DNA from: Chitinophaga solisilvae
GTDB lineage: Bacteria > Bacteroidota > Bacteroidia > Chitinophagales > Chitinophagaceae
DNA length: 64,000 nucleotides
Assembly (NCBI RefSeq): GCF_009928525.1
Contig: NZ_JAABOK010000013.1
Location: forward strand, 147,790-211,789
Reading direction: 5' to 3'
Shown here one piece after another: positions 34,936 through 43,411 of this stretch (its first letter is position 1; the number at the start of each line of letters is the position of its first letter). The notes beneath the pieces were generated by a model, which saw only the letters and a list, made by a program, of their open reading frames with translations, made no database searches and had not been told where the DNA came from. A program made the translations under genes and the position numbers.

Positions 34936-36864
34936 ATGAGTGTTGTACAATCTATCAGAACGGCTGCAGTAGCCGCCATTAAGTCGCTTTACAATCAGGA
35001 TATCGCAGCAGCGGATGTTTCTATTAACATCACCAAACCTGAGTTTGAAGGCGAGTATACCATTGTAGTTTTCCCGTTTACGAAATTCAGCCGACAGAAA
35101 CCAGAAGAAACCGCACAACGCGTAGGCGAGTATCTCTCCGCCAATAACCCGGAGCTGATTGCCGGCTTCAATGTGGTGAAAGGATTCCTGAACCTGAACA
35201 TTAACAGCGCCTTCTGGACAACATTCCTGCAAAACAGTTACAGCAATGTAAACTTTGGCATACAGCCCGCCAACGGGAAAAAGGTCATGGTGGAATACTC
35301 TTCCCCCAATACCAACAAACCCCTGCACCTGGGGCACCTGCGTAATAACTTCCTCGGATATTCCATAGCCGAAATACTCAAAGCCAATGGCTTTGAAGTT
35401 ATCAAGGCAAACCTGGTGAACGACCGCGGTATCCATATCTGTAAATCCATGCTGGCATGGCAGCTCTTTGCCCATGGCGATACCCCCGAATCTACCGGTA
35501 TCAAAGGCGACCACCTGGTAGGCGACTACTACGTGAAATTTGAATCCGTTGTGAAGGAACAGGCAGAACCTATCATTGACCGCGTGCTGGAAAATGATTT
35601 CCAGGACTTCGAAGGCGCCGAGACAGAAAAGCTGGAAAAGCTGGTGAAAGCCATGCACAAGCCGGAAGTGAAGGAAGATAAAGACAAGTACAATAAAATT
35701 ATGGACGACATCAAAGAGATGTCGCGCAACAAAACCGAAATCATGCAGCAGGCTAAAATCATGCTGCAGCAATGGGAAGCCGGCAACCCGGAAGTACGCC
35801 AGCTGTGGGCCACCATGAACGGCTGGGTATATAAAGGCTTCGAAGAAACCTATACCCGCCTCGGCATTGATTTCGATAAAATGTACTACGAAAGCGAAAC
35901 CTACCTGCTGGGAAAAGACCTCGTGGAAGAAGGTTTACGTAAAGGCGTATTGTTCCGCAAAGAAGATAACTCCGTATGGATAGACCTGACCGCCGACGGC
36001 CTGGATGAAAAACTCCTGCTCCGCGGCGACGGCACCTCCGTATACATGACCCAGGACCTCGGAACTGCCCGCCTGAAATACAATGACTACCAGATGGACC
36101 AAAGCATCTACATTGTGGCAGACGAACAGAACTACCATTTCAAAGTACTGCAGCTCATCCTCGAAAAACTCGGCGAACCTTCCGCACCAGGCATCTACCA
36201 CCTCAGCTACGGCATGGTGGAATTACCGCATGGCCGTATGAAAAGCCGCGAAGGTACCGTAGTAGATGCGGATGATATGGTAGTAGAGATGATCAGAACT
36301 GCTGAAGAAATCACGAAAGAATCCGGCAAGAAACATACAGACTTCACACAGGATGAACTGGATGCCCTCTACGAAACCATCGGCCTGGGCGCTATGAAAT
36401 TCTTCCTGCTCCGCGTAGATCCAAAGAAACGGATGATCTTCAACCCGGAAGAATCTATCGATCTGCACGGCTTTACCGGACCATTTATCCAGTACGCCTA
36501 TGCCCGTATCAAATCCATACTCCGCGAAACAGGCGATGTATCAGCACTCAAAGACTACGTATATACCGGCACATTACTGCCGCTGGAAAAGGAACTGATT
36601 GTACTGAGCGAGCAATTCAGCGGCATATTGGCAGATGCACACAAGGAAATGAGTCCTTCCGTTATTGCCAACTATGCTTTCAGTCTGGCTCAGTTATTCA
36701 ACTCCTTCTACGCAGAAAAAGTAGATGGCGTACCCACTTATTCTATCCTCAAAGCAGCAGATGAAGATAAAAGGAAACTGCGGCTGCAGATCATCATGCT
36801 TACCTCACACATCATTGCAAAGAGCATGAAACTGCTGGGTATCAACGTACCGGAAAGAATGTAA
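34936..36864 (+). CDS. argS: Arginyl-tRNA synthetase
   Basis: A 642-residue class I aminoacyl-tRNA synthetase that charges tRNA-Arg. It has the N-terminal additional domain of ArgRS (VQSIRTAAVAAIKSLY), the HIGH-type signature SSPNTNKPLHLGHLRNN, a KMSKS-type region reading GRMKSREG, and the C-terminal anticodon-binding helical domain ending in LGINVPERM, typical of the enzyme. A Lys/Glu-rich insertion lies around 215-275. The start is the ATG at 34936, with nine further residues possible upstream but inside the promoter region. A strong bidirectional terminator follows. Confidence 0.95.
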   Translation: MSVVQSIRTAAVAAIKSLYNQDIAAADVSINITKPEFEGEYTIVVFPFTKFSRQKPEETAQRVGEYLSANNPELIAGFNVVKGFLNLNINSAFWTTFLQNSYSNVNFGIQPANGKKVMVEYSSPNTNKPLHLGHLRNNFLGYSIAEILKANGFEVIKANLVNDRGIHICKSMLAWQLFAHGDTPESTGIKGDHLVGDYYVKFESVVKEQAEPIIDRVLENDFQDFEGAETEKLEKLVKAMHKPEVKEDKDKYNKIMDDIKEMSRNKTEIMQQAKIMLQQWEAGNPEVRQLWATMNGWVYKGFEETYTRLGIDFDKMYYESETYLLGKDLVEEGLRKGVLFRKEDNSVWIDLTADGLDEKLLLRGDGTSVYMTQDLGTARLKYNDYQMDQSIYIVADEQNYHFKVLQLILEKLGEPSAPGIYHLSYGMVELPHGRMKSREGTVVDADDMVVEMIRTAEEITKESGKKHTDFTQDELDALYETIGLGAMKFFLLRVDPKKRMIFNPEESIDLHGFTGPFIQYAYARIKSILRETGDVSALKDYVYTGTLLPLEKELIVLSEQFSGILADAHKEMSPSVIANYAFSLAQLFNSFYAEKVDGVPTYSILKAADEDKRKLRLQIIMLTSHIIAKSMKLLGINVPERM

Positions 36865-36881
36865 TTTTATCATCCCCATAA

Positions 36882-36919
36882 AAAAAGCCGCATCACAAAT
36901 AACTGTGATGCGGCTTTTT
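36882..36919. terminator. Bidirectional intrinsic terminator after argS
   Basis: A perfect 16-bp stem, AAAAAGCCGCATCACA at 36882-36897 and its complement at 36904-36919, with a 6-nt loop and A/T tails on both sides. Unlike the large palindromes nearby this is a conventional terminator. Confidence 0.88.
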
Positions 36920-37080
36920 CATTTAAAGGAGAGTATAAAAAATAAAATACTGTTCGCGTTCACACATGATACGGCTGCCATCCGGAAAACGTATTCTTCT
37001 TAAAGGTGTACTGTATCGGAACGAAACAGATATATCAGGACTGCTTACTGTTAACAGCCGTGCTGATTAACTAATAACAG

Positions 37081-37263
37081 CTAAGATATCCTATCCGGTA
37101 CAGGAATAAAACAAGGAGGTATCCTGCTGACAGCCGGTTCAATGGGAAGAACTGTCTTTTCCCGGTGAAACTGCCACAACACAAAGAAAATTATAGATAA
37201 TACCAGTATTAATAAGGAGCATAACGCTAAGGTTATCAGCAGTAATATTTTAACAGCAATCAT
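37081..37263 (-). CDS. Possible small single-pass membrane protein
   Basis: A 60-residue frame from the ATG at 37263 preceded by a purine-rich AAGAAGAAG. It encodes one strongly hydrophobic helix (about residues 3-30) followed by a short soluble tail rich in Pro and Ile. A longer frame from a GTG at 37368 is possible. No family recognised and coding support is weak. The remaining stretch between the argS terminator (36919) and 37081 shows no gene. Confidence 0.3.
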   Translation of the reverse strand: MIAVKILLLITLALCSLLILVLSIIFFVLWQFHREKTVLPIEPAVSRIPPCFIPVPDRIS

Positions 37264-37454
37264 CTTCTTCTTTTTGTATTCAAAAGTATAAGTCTGTAAA
37301 TTCCCGCTGTTGTAAAAAGAGTAGTCTGATTTGCGTAATCTGTATTTTTTCCGGTATGCCAATGCCACGCTGCTGTAGCAATACGTTAGGTTACTTTAAC
37401 TTTAATATGCCGACCCTATAGGCATCCCTTATTCTTAACCCAAATCAAACCCTT

Positions 37455-37817
37455 ATGAAAGTCTTATCATTTACCTGTGTTTTGTTTGTACTGTTATTTG
37501 CTGCCAACCCTGCTACTGAAGCCCTCGCAAAGGATTCTACAGCCGTGGCTCCCGCCAGGGCGCGCGTGCATGTGACGCTGACCTTATCCCAAAAAATACT
37601 GGGAATAGATGTGGCCATCCTTACTGCGCTGTATGATGTAAAAAATCTTACTACCGGCGAATATGGCACCATTATCAATGCCAATCATAAGGATGTGGTA
37701 GTACAGGCCGGAGATGTGCTTTATGTGAACACATTAAGCTCTCCACTGTCTATTTACTATACTGTTACCGCTGCAGACATTGCCAGTGGCTTCATTAAAG
37801 TATCTATTCTTTCCTGA
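37455..37817 (+). CDS. Small secreted protein of unknown function
   Basis: A 120-residue protein with a signal peptide (MKVLSFTCVLFVLLFAANPA, cleavage probably near ALAKD). The mature part is beta-rich (RVHVTLTLSQKILGIDVAIL, YGTIINANHKDVVVQAGDVLYV) and has no Cys. No recognised domain. It is monocistronic, closed by its own terminator. Confidence 0.6.
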   Translation: MKVLSFTCVLFVLLFAANPATEALAKDSTAVAPARARVHVTLTLSQKILGIDVAILTALYDVKNLTTGEYGTIINANHKDVVVQAGDVLYVNTLSSPLSIYYTVTAADIASGFIKVSILS

Positions 37818-37832
37818 CATGCCGACTTCTTT

Positions 37833-37871
37833 CTATCTCCCTGTTAATAATTTTTATTAACAGGGAGATAG
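37833..37871 (+). terminator. Intrinsic terminator
   Basis: A perfect 17-bp stem (CTATCTCCCTGTTAATA at 37833-37849 and its complement at 37855-37871) with a 5-nt loop, followed by CTTTTTG. It lies 15 nt after the stop of the small secreted protein. Confidence 0.88.
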
Positions 37872-38069
37872 CTTTTTGTTATTTCCCTGCATTCCGGCTT
37901 ATGCTTATAAGATATTGTCATGGTCTATAGTAGCAGAAAACGTAACTATTTTTACAGTATACGTATTTTCCGACAGCTCTCTTAAAAACAATACGAATCA
38001 TGTAAATCACTATCCGTTTAGTGCAAATGGTTCCTCCGGCACTTCACTTCTTTTGCATTAAAAAAACAC

Positions 38070-39011
38070 ATGAACAAAACACTTGTATACAGGCTTACCG
38101 GTTGTATGATGTTATTCCTTTTTTTATTCTCCTGGAAAACACAGGCCCAGCTAAGGATAACAACCGTTCAGGTGAGTGCTGAATATGTACCGTCTTCCAG
38201 GTATATCCGGCCGGAAGACAGTGTAAAAACGCATCATACCACAACACAGCAACGTATCAATACAGCACTTGGATTTTCATTGTACAATCGTATCGATACC
38301 GCTACCGGGGCTGTCAGATCGCTCACGGGCATCATCAGCGGCAGTTACTCCAGGTGGCAGCACAAGGATTATGAAAGGGCTGTTTTCCCGGAAGAATTAT
38401 TTGCCGGTGATCTCGGTCTGAGTTATTACCGCACGCTCCGCAACCGCTGGGCGTTCCTGGGCATGGCATCTGCCGGCATCTATTCTGATATGAAGGAGAT
38501 AGATGGTAATGATATTTTCATCAATGCCGGTGGCGCCTTCATCAAACAATTCAGGCCCAACTTCGCACTGGGATTTGGTTTGTTTGTCAACACCAGTTTC
38601 GGCAATCCGATGGTATGGCCCACCCTGCTGGTACAATGGAAAATGGGCGGACGCTACAAACTCAATATCAACGTGCCCGACAAAGGCCCGGGACTGGCTT
38701 TCAATGTGGGCGTTACCAGAATATTCAGTAAACAATACGAACTCTCACTCGCCTTCAAGCCACGCCAGATGACCTATGATATCACCCGCCTCACCGACGA
38801 TAAAAGACTCATGAGTTATTGGGAACTTCCCATCGGCATTGAAAACCGCTGGCACCTCAAAAACATCGACCTCTTCATCGGTGGCGGCATCATGCCTCTC
38901 CGGTCCGCTGAATTTGAAGAAAAACAAGTATCTAAAATGTTCTCCCGCCGCCCCGGCCACAAACTCGCCACCAACGGGTACTTCAATATTGGTTTCCAGT
39001 GGAAGCTGTAG
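38070..39011 (+). CDS. Outer-membrane beta-barrel protein (DUF6268-like)
   Basis: A 313-residue protein with a signal peptide (cleavage after KTQAQ, about residue 26) and alternating amphipathic strands to the end (SLTGIISGSYSRWQH, FALGFGLFVNTSFGNPMVW, LAFNVGVTRIF, YFNIGFQWKL). The pattern fits a 12- to 14-stranded barrel of the DUF6268 type found in Bacteroidota. The substrate is unknown. The TAG stop is 3 nt from the palindrome at 39015. Confidence 0.7.
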   Translation: MNKTLVYRLTGCMMLFLFLFSWKTQAQLRITTVQVSAEYVPSSRYIRPEDSVKTHHTTTQQRINTALGFSLYNRIDTATGAVRSLTGIISGSYSRWQHKDYERAVFPEELFAGDLGLSYYRTLRNRWAFLGMASAGIYSDMKEIDGNDIFINAGGAFIKQFRPNFALGFGLFVNTSFGNPMVWPTLLVQWKMGGRYKLNINVPDKGPGLAFNVGVTRIFSKQYELSLAFKPRQMTYDITRLTDDKRLMSYWELPIGIENRWHLKNIDLFIGGGIMPLRSAEFEEKQVSKMFSRRPGHKLATNGYFNIGFQWKL

Positions 39012-39014
39012 GTT

Positions 39015-39119
39015 ATTTTATTATTTTATTATTTGAGATTTCTCTCCAATCAGTATTTACCTAAAACTTCAGGTACATATTGATCAGAAAGAAAATCTCA
39101 AATAATAAAATAATAAAAT
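39015..39119. repeat. Palindromic element, TTATTTGAGATTT type
   Basis: Perfect 27-bp arms (39015-39041 and 39093-39119) made of TTATTTTA-like repeats and the ATTTGAGATTT module. An imperfect inner stem (CAATCAGTATTTACCT against AGGTACATATTGAT) continues the fold. It lies between the convergent barrel and TPR genes. Confidence 0.82.
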
Positions 39120-39122
39120 GAA

Positions 39123-39152
39123 AGCGCTGCGACTGTGGAGGGTCGCAGCGCT
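39123..39152. terminator. GC-rich hairpin following the palindrome
   Basis: An 11-bp perfect stem, AGCGCTGCGAC at 39123-39133 and GTCGCAGCGCT at 39142-39152. It lacks a following T run, so it may serve as a transcript-stabilising hairpin rather than a terminator. Confidence 0.55.
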
Positions 39153-39249
39153 GGCAGCTTGCAGCCGCCGTGGCCAAAACTGCCGAAGAAAATACCACAG
39201 TAAGCAGCGCAGCGAAAAAGGAGCTTGCCATCCTTAATGCGCTGTTTTT

Positions 39250-40209
39250 TCATCTCTCTACACTGTGGCAAATATTGTTATTACCGTTAATTGTTTTTTC
39301 AACTATACCCATTGTCAGGGCTTTATCACAGAGGGTTTCACCTTTCGCCTGCTCACCTGCACCTATATACGATTTTCCGAGCATAAACATAGTAAAACCA
39401 TTTGTCGGTTGCAAGTGTAATATCTTTTCCCAATGAATTACCGCCTCGTTATAATATCCTTTATTGTAACAGGCATGTGCCAGGTTAAATAATACCTCTT
39501 CATCATCCGGACGAAGCTGCTGCGCTTTCCGCAAACAGCTGATGCCTTTGTCTGCCTGCTGCAGTCGCAGCCACGTTACGCCCATATTCAGCCAAAAGCC
39601 TGCATCCTGCGGATATCCCAGTGCAGCAGCTTTTTCAAAGGAGACAATGGCATTGTGACAGTCTGCGGTATTGAACCACATCATGCCCAGCCTGTACCAG
39701 GCGTCGGTATGCATACTGTCTAACTGCAGGTCTTCCAGATAATAGTGTATGCTTTCCCGGTAGTTACCCCGTTGTGCATATATCTGCGCCAGCAAATAGG
39801 GAACAGCCCTGTTGCGGGGTTCTTCTTCCCTTGCCTGCTGCAATGCTTCCACCGCATTTTCATATTGCTGCAGGTAATAAAAGCTCGTGCCTATCCGCAG
39901 ACTCATACTATCCGCACCCAGCTGCTGCGCCTTACGGCAACATATCAGTGCGTCCGCATATAATCTCTTACCAAAGTAAATATCTCCCAGTTCACTATAG
40001 GCAGCAGTAAAGCTGCTGTCAGCTCTGATGGCTGCTATAAAGCATTTCCGGGCCTGTTCTTCCCTGCCTGATTTCCTGAAGGCAACGCCTTCCCTGTAAA
40101 AATGACGGGCTTTGTTACGCACACCCGGCAACGGATATGCAAGCACATTGTTCACAGTATTACATAGCATCACAACATGAAAACATAGGAACAGGATACG
40201 GGTCATCAT
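39250..40209 (-). CDS. Secreted tetratricopeptide-repeat protein
   Basis: A 319-residue protein with an N-terminal hydrophobic export signal (MMTRILFLCFHVVMLCNTVNN) and about seven TPR units from residue 40 to 290, for example ARHFYREGVAFRKSGREEQA and AYSELGDIYFGKRLYADAL. The start at 40209 (or 40206) is chosen because a -7 box at 40232-40225 would begin transcription at about 40218, downstream of the longer frame's first codon. It probably works as a periplasmic interaction scaffold; the partner is unknown. Confidence 0.7.
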   Translation of the reverse strand: MMTRILFLCFHVVMLCNTVNNVLAYPLPGVRNKARHFYREGVAFRKSGREEQARKCFIAAIRADSSFTAAYSELGDIYFGKRLYADALICCRKAQQLGADSMSLRIGTSFYYLQQYENAVEALQQAREEEPRNRAVPYLLAQIYAQRGNYRESIHYYLEDLQLDSMHTDAWYRLGMMWFNTADCHNAIVSFEKAAALGYPQDAGFWLNMGVTWLRLQQADKGISCLRKAQQLRPDDEEVLFNLAHACYNKGYYNEAVIHWEKILHLQPTNGFTMFMLGKSYIGAGEQAKGETLCDKALTMGIVEKTINGNNNICHSVER

Positions 40210-40224
40210 GATACGGCATTGCGC

Positions 40225-40232
40225 CAAAGATA
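40225..40232 (-). promoter_or_regulatory. Candidate -7 box of the TPR gene
   Basis: TATCTTTG on the minus strand fits TAnnTTTG. The start site near 40218 leaves about 10 nt of leader to the ATG at 40209. No -33 TTTG was found. Confidence 0.4.
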
Positions 40233-40243
40233 ATAAATATATT

Positions 40244-40539
40244 TAATTATTTATTTATTTGAGATTTGAGTGAAGATTTACGGATTTTGGAATTTTTTGA
40301 TTTACGGATTTATTAAATGCAGCGGAGATATTGGCGGAGATGAAGGATTTGCGGATTTTGGATTTTTTTGATTTACGAATTTGTTTAAATGCAGCGGAGA
40401 TATTGGCGGAGATGAAGGATTTACGGATTTTGGAATTTTTTGATTTACGAATTTGTTTAAATGCAGCGGAGATATTCGGGTAGCTCTTCGCTGCATTTAA
40501 TAAATCCGTAAATCAAAAAATTCCAAAATCCGTAAATCA
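40244..40539. repeat. Asymmetric palindrome with a tandemly amplified arm
   Basis: One arm (40486-40539) begins on the cdd stop codon. Its partner is present nearly three times as tandem units starting at 40275, 40346 and 40418 (71 and 72 bp apart). The first unit pairs best with the single arm, and the second and third share changes (ACGAATTTGTTT instead of ACGGATTTATT). Each unit carries the AAATGCAGCGGAGAT module. The left end is preceded by TTATTTGAGATTTGAG. Confidence 0.88.
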
Positions 40540-41022
40540 TTTAAGATTGGTGGAGGAGAAAGCCAGCGGCAGCAGGTCGTTGGCGTGGTGTACGATGTAT
40601 ACTTTTCCGGAGAGGCCGCCGAGGATCAGGCGAATGGGTGCTTGCTGGCGGCTTTCGTATTCTGCGAGGGTTTGCCTGCAGATACCACAGGGAGAGATCG
40701 GGCTGGAGCTGTCGCCGTTGATATTGTGATAGCTCACCGCGATGGTGTCGATAGCAACCCCGGGATATACGGAGGAAGCGGCGGAGAGTGCTACGCGTTC
40801 TGCGCAGATGCCTACAGGAAAGGAGGCATTCTCCTGGTTGGTGCCTGTAATGGTTTTACCGTTGGCCAGCCTGATGATTGCGCCTACCTGAAAATGAGAA
40901 TAAGGCGCATAGGCATGTTGTGTTACTTTCTGCGCTTCTTTCAGCAACCAGGCATCCTCTGCTTCAAGGGCTGTAATATCGTTGTATACGAGGTAGTCGA
41001 ATTGTTGGAGTTGTTTTTCCAT
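40537..41022 (-). CDS. cdd: Cytidine deaminase
   Basis: A 161-residue zinc-dependent cytidine deaminase that converts cytidine and deoxycytidine to uridine forms in pyrimidine salvage. The zinc and catalytic motifs are present: CAERVAL with the catalytic Glu, and SPCGICRQTLAEYE with the two ligand Cys. The substrate-recognition part reads APYSHFQVGA and GTNQENASFPVGICAER. The length is slightly above that of the homotetrameric class. Its TGA stop is the first codon of the adjacent palindrome arm. It lies downstream of lepB, separated by that gene's terminator. Confidence 0.93.
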   Translation of the reverse strand: MEKQLQQFDYLVYNDITALEAEDAWLLKEAQKVTQHAYAPYSHFQVGAIIRLANGKTITGTNQENASFPVGICAERVALSAASSVYPGVAIDTIAVSYHNINGDSSSPISPCGICRQTLAEYESRQQAPIRLILGGLSGKVYIVHHANDLLPLAFSSTNLK

Positions 41023-41093
41023 ATTTGATAATTTTCGTGTAGCCTTTGCCGGGATATGGTCTGTAAGGAGTGTCTGCCCGGGGTAAAGACAAG

Positions 41094-41120
41094 TACGGAC
41101 CGGCAGCTGGCCGGTCCGTA
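41094..41120 (-). terminator. Terminator hairpin after lepB
   Basis: A perfect 11-bp GC-rich stem (TACGGACCGGC at 41094-41104 and GCCGGTCCGTA at 41110-41120) with a 5-nt loop, 32 nt downstream of the lepB stop. The T run on the minus strand is poor. Confidence 0.65.
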
Positions 41121-41151
41121 AGTTACTTTAAAATGTATTTACTGCAATTGC

Positions 41152-42342
41152 CTATTTGATATTTCTGAAGAGACGGCTCCAGCGGATACCGTTTTCTCCG
41201 TAGCTCATCCAGATGAGCCATGCCTTACCAACTACGTGATCTTCCGGTACAAAGCCCCAGAAGCGGGAATCCAGGGAATTGTTACGGTTATCCCCCATCA
41301 TCCAGTAGTAGTTCATTTTGAAGGTATAGCTATCAGCAGGTTGTCCGTTGATGATAAATTTACCGTCTTTTTTCTCCAGCGTATTGCCTTCGTATACGCG
41401 GATGATGCGGTCGTAGAGAGCGATATTGCTTTCATCCAGCTTAACGGAAGCACCCTTCTTCGGAATGTACATAGGGCCGAAGTTCTCATCGGTCCATTTG
41501 AAATGCACGCTGTCATGCGGGAAAACCATGTTGTAATTGAATTCCGCATACTGTGATTCTTCGTATGGAGTAATATTCTTTACAATAGGGAACTGTTTCA
41601 GTGCCGCTACGTTTTCCGGAGTCAGGTTGTATACGTACTTGTTGCCGCTTTCGAAAGTGTATTCAGGGCCGGTGATACCCAGTTCATCCAGGCGGCTGCT
41701 GTTAAGCTGATCGCCGGAAGTTTCCACCACATATTTATGCTGGCTGCCCGGTGGTACCGGAGCAGCTTTGCCGTTGATGATTACCTGGCCGTGTACAATC
41801 TGGATGGTATCGCCTGCCTGGCCCATGCAACGTTTGATATAGTTCTCCCGCTTATCTACCGGGCGGTGAATGATCTTGTAGGAGTTCTGAACGGATTGCC
41901 AGCCGGTCAGTCTTACCATGTTATAATAACTCGGATCCGGTGCATCAATGGCTACCGTATCGCCTTCCGGGAAGTTGAATACCACCACGTCGTAACGCTT
42001 GATATCAGAGAAGCCCGGCAGACGTCTGTACTTCCACTGTACCGCCTCGGAGTATGCCTTGGTGGATTTGGTGAAAGGCATGGTATGATGCACAAACGGC
42101 ATCGCCAGCGGCGTCATCGGAATACGGGGACCGTAACTGATTTTGCTGACAAACAGGAAATCGTTTACCAGCAATGTCTTTTCCATCGAAGGAGTAGGAA
42201 TTGTATAGGCCTCAAAAATAAAAGTGCGGATAAGCGTGGCAGCTATGATAGCGAATATACCAGCGTCTAACCATTCTCTTGCCGTAGATTTCTTTTTCTT
42301 TGGCTGACCGTCCTTATTTTTTTTCCAAAATGCCAGGTTCAT
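41152..42342 (-). CDS. lepB: Signal peptidase I
   Basis: A 396-residue type I signal peptidase that cleaves export signals at the outer face of the inner membrane. One transmembrane helix lies at about residues 26-44, followed by the catalytic Ser in PTPSMEKTL (Ser52), the general-base Lys in KRCMGQAGD (Lys170), and the GDNRNNSLDSRFWGFVP signature near the C-terminus. It is longer than the E. coli enzyme because of an insertion between the Lys box and the GDN box (about 200-330), common in Bacteroidota. The N-terminus is very basic. It is divergent from the MerR gene. Confidence 0.94.
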   Translation of the reverse strand: MNLAFWKKNKDGQPKKKKSTAREWLDAGIFAIIAATLIRTFIFEAYTIPTPSMEKTLLVNDFLFVSKISYGPRIPMTPLAMPFVHHTMPFTKSTKAYSEAVQWKYRRLPGFSDIKRYDVVVFNFPEGDTVAIDAPDPSYYNMVRLTGWQSVQNSYKIIHRPVDKRENYIKRCMGQAGDTIQIVHGQVIINGKAAPVPPGSQHKYVVETSGDQLNSSRLDELGITGPEYTFESGNKYVYNLTPENVAALKQFPIVKNITPYEESQYAEFNYNMVFPHDSVHFKWTDENFGPMYIPKKGASVKLDESNIALYDRIIRVYEGNTLEKKDGKFIINGQPADSYTFKMNYYWMMGDNRNNSLDSRFWGFVPEDHVVGKAWLIWMSYGENGIRWSRLFRNIK

Positions 42343-42372
42343 TCAGTTGGGCGTATTAGATGCTTAAAAAGG

Positions 42373-42380
42373 CAAATATA
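42373..42380 (-). promoter_or_regulatory. Candidate -7 box of lepB
   Basis: TATATTTG on the minus strand fits TAnnTTTG. The start site would be near 42366, 24 nt before the lepB ATG. No TTTG is found at the usual -33 distance. Confidence 0.4.
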
Positions 42381-42526
42381 ATATTCTGTCGCTAGTGAGT
42401 GGCTTTTATTCCCCAAAAGTTTTCTTAAAAATACCTTAAACAGGGCTTTTAAAAACATTAAAACAAAATACCATATATGTATTCACCCCTTAATCCCCTA
42501 AATTTGCCGGATACCGAACTATATTT

Positions 42527-43411
42527 GTGAATACCTTTACCATTAAAGATATTGAAAACTTCACCGGTATAAAGGCGCATACCATACGCATCTGGGAGCA
42601 GCGCTACCAGCTGTTCAGGCCCAGGAGGAAAGATACCAACCATCGCGTTTATGATAAGGAAGATCTGAAAGCGTTATTACGTGTAGCCTATTTATACCAT
42701 CACGGAATCAAGATTTCGCGCATAGCCGCTTTATCCGAAGCGGAACAGAATAAGCTGTCCGTCGACCTTTCCTCCGGAGAAGAAAAGCACGGACTGTATG
42801 TGAATGAACTGATTGCCGCCACGCTTGACTTTGACCAGCAGCGTTTCGAAGGCCTTTTCCAGCGCATTTTAAGGCACACAGGCATGGAAACCTGTATGAC
42901 CCGGATAATCCTGCCCTTTCTGGAGAAAATGGGTGTATTATGGCTTACAGGCAGTATCATGCCGGCTCAGGAACATTTCTCCGCTGTCATTATCCGTCAG
43001 AAAATTATTGCCGCCATAGAAAAGGAAGAGATGAACTATGCGGCAGCAGAGCATTTCCTGCTGTTTCTGCCGGAGGGGGAATTTCATGAGATACCCCTGT
43101 TATTTGTCTGCTATCTGCTGAAAAAGCACGGGAAACGGGTCACCAACTTAGGACAGGATGTACCGCTGACCGACCTTGCGCCTTTTATGGCAGCGCAGCG
43201 GGTAACACATATTTATACACATCTCACCAGCATTGCAAGGCAGGCGGTGCAGCATTTTACGGAGCAACTGGCCGCCATGTGCCCACAGACCGTCATCCTG
43301 CTGGCCGGACCTCAAACGCAGCACATACCACAGCCGCTGCCGGCTAACGTCCGTTTACTGACATCACTGGAAGACCTGTTGGGACTGATACGTCAGCCCA
43401 GCACTTCCTGA
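42527..43411 (+). CDS. CarH-like MerR regulator with cobalamin-binding domain
   Basis: A 294-residue protein: MerR winged helix at 1-70 (FTIKDIENFTGIKAHTIRIW), helical cobalamin cap at about 90-170, and Rossmann-type B12-binding domain to the end. It has the W-x9-EH motif of AdoCbl-sensing light-responsive CarH (Trp139, Glu149-His150) and the axial-ligand motif E-x-H (Glu185, His187), although the following Gly of the usual motif is Pro190. A GTG at 42527 is the only start that keeps the helix-turn-helix; the next Met is at residue 120. TATATTTG at 42520-42527 overlaps that GTG and could be a -7 box, which would make the transcript almost leaderless. No carotenoid genes are nearby. Confidence 0.85.
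   Translation: MNTFTIKDIENFTGIKAHTIRIWEQRYQLFRPRRKDTNHRVYDKEDLKALLRVAYLYHHGIKISRIAALSEAEQNKLSVDLSSGEEKHGLYVNELIAATLDFDQQRFEGLFQRILRHTGMETCMTRIILPFLEKMGVLWLTGSIMPAQEHFSAVIIRQKIIAAIEKEEMNYAAAEHFLLFLPEGEFHEIPLLFVCYLLKKHGKRVTNLGQDVPLTDLAPFMAAQRVTHIYTHLTSIARQAVQHFTEQLAAMCPQTVILLAGPQTQHIPQPLPANVRLLTSLEDLLGLIRQPSTS

Noticed and set aside
39170..39436. Plus-strand frame after the GC-rich hairpin
   Set aside because: It runs antisense into the 3' part of the TPR gene and has no recognisable protein features.
40275..40485. Regular repeats of about 71 bp resembling a CRISPR array
   Set aside because: Only about 2.8 contiguous units, no unique spacers, and the unit pairs with an inverted copy at 40486-40539; it is an amplified palindrome arm.
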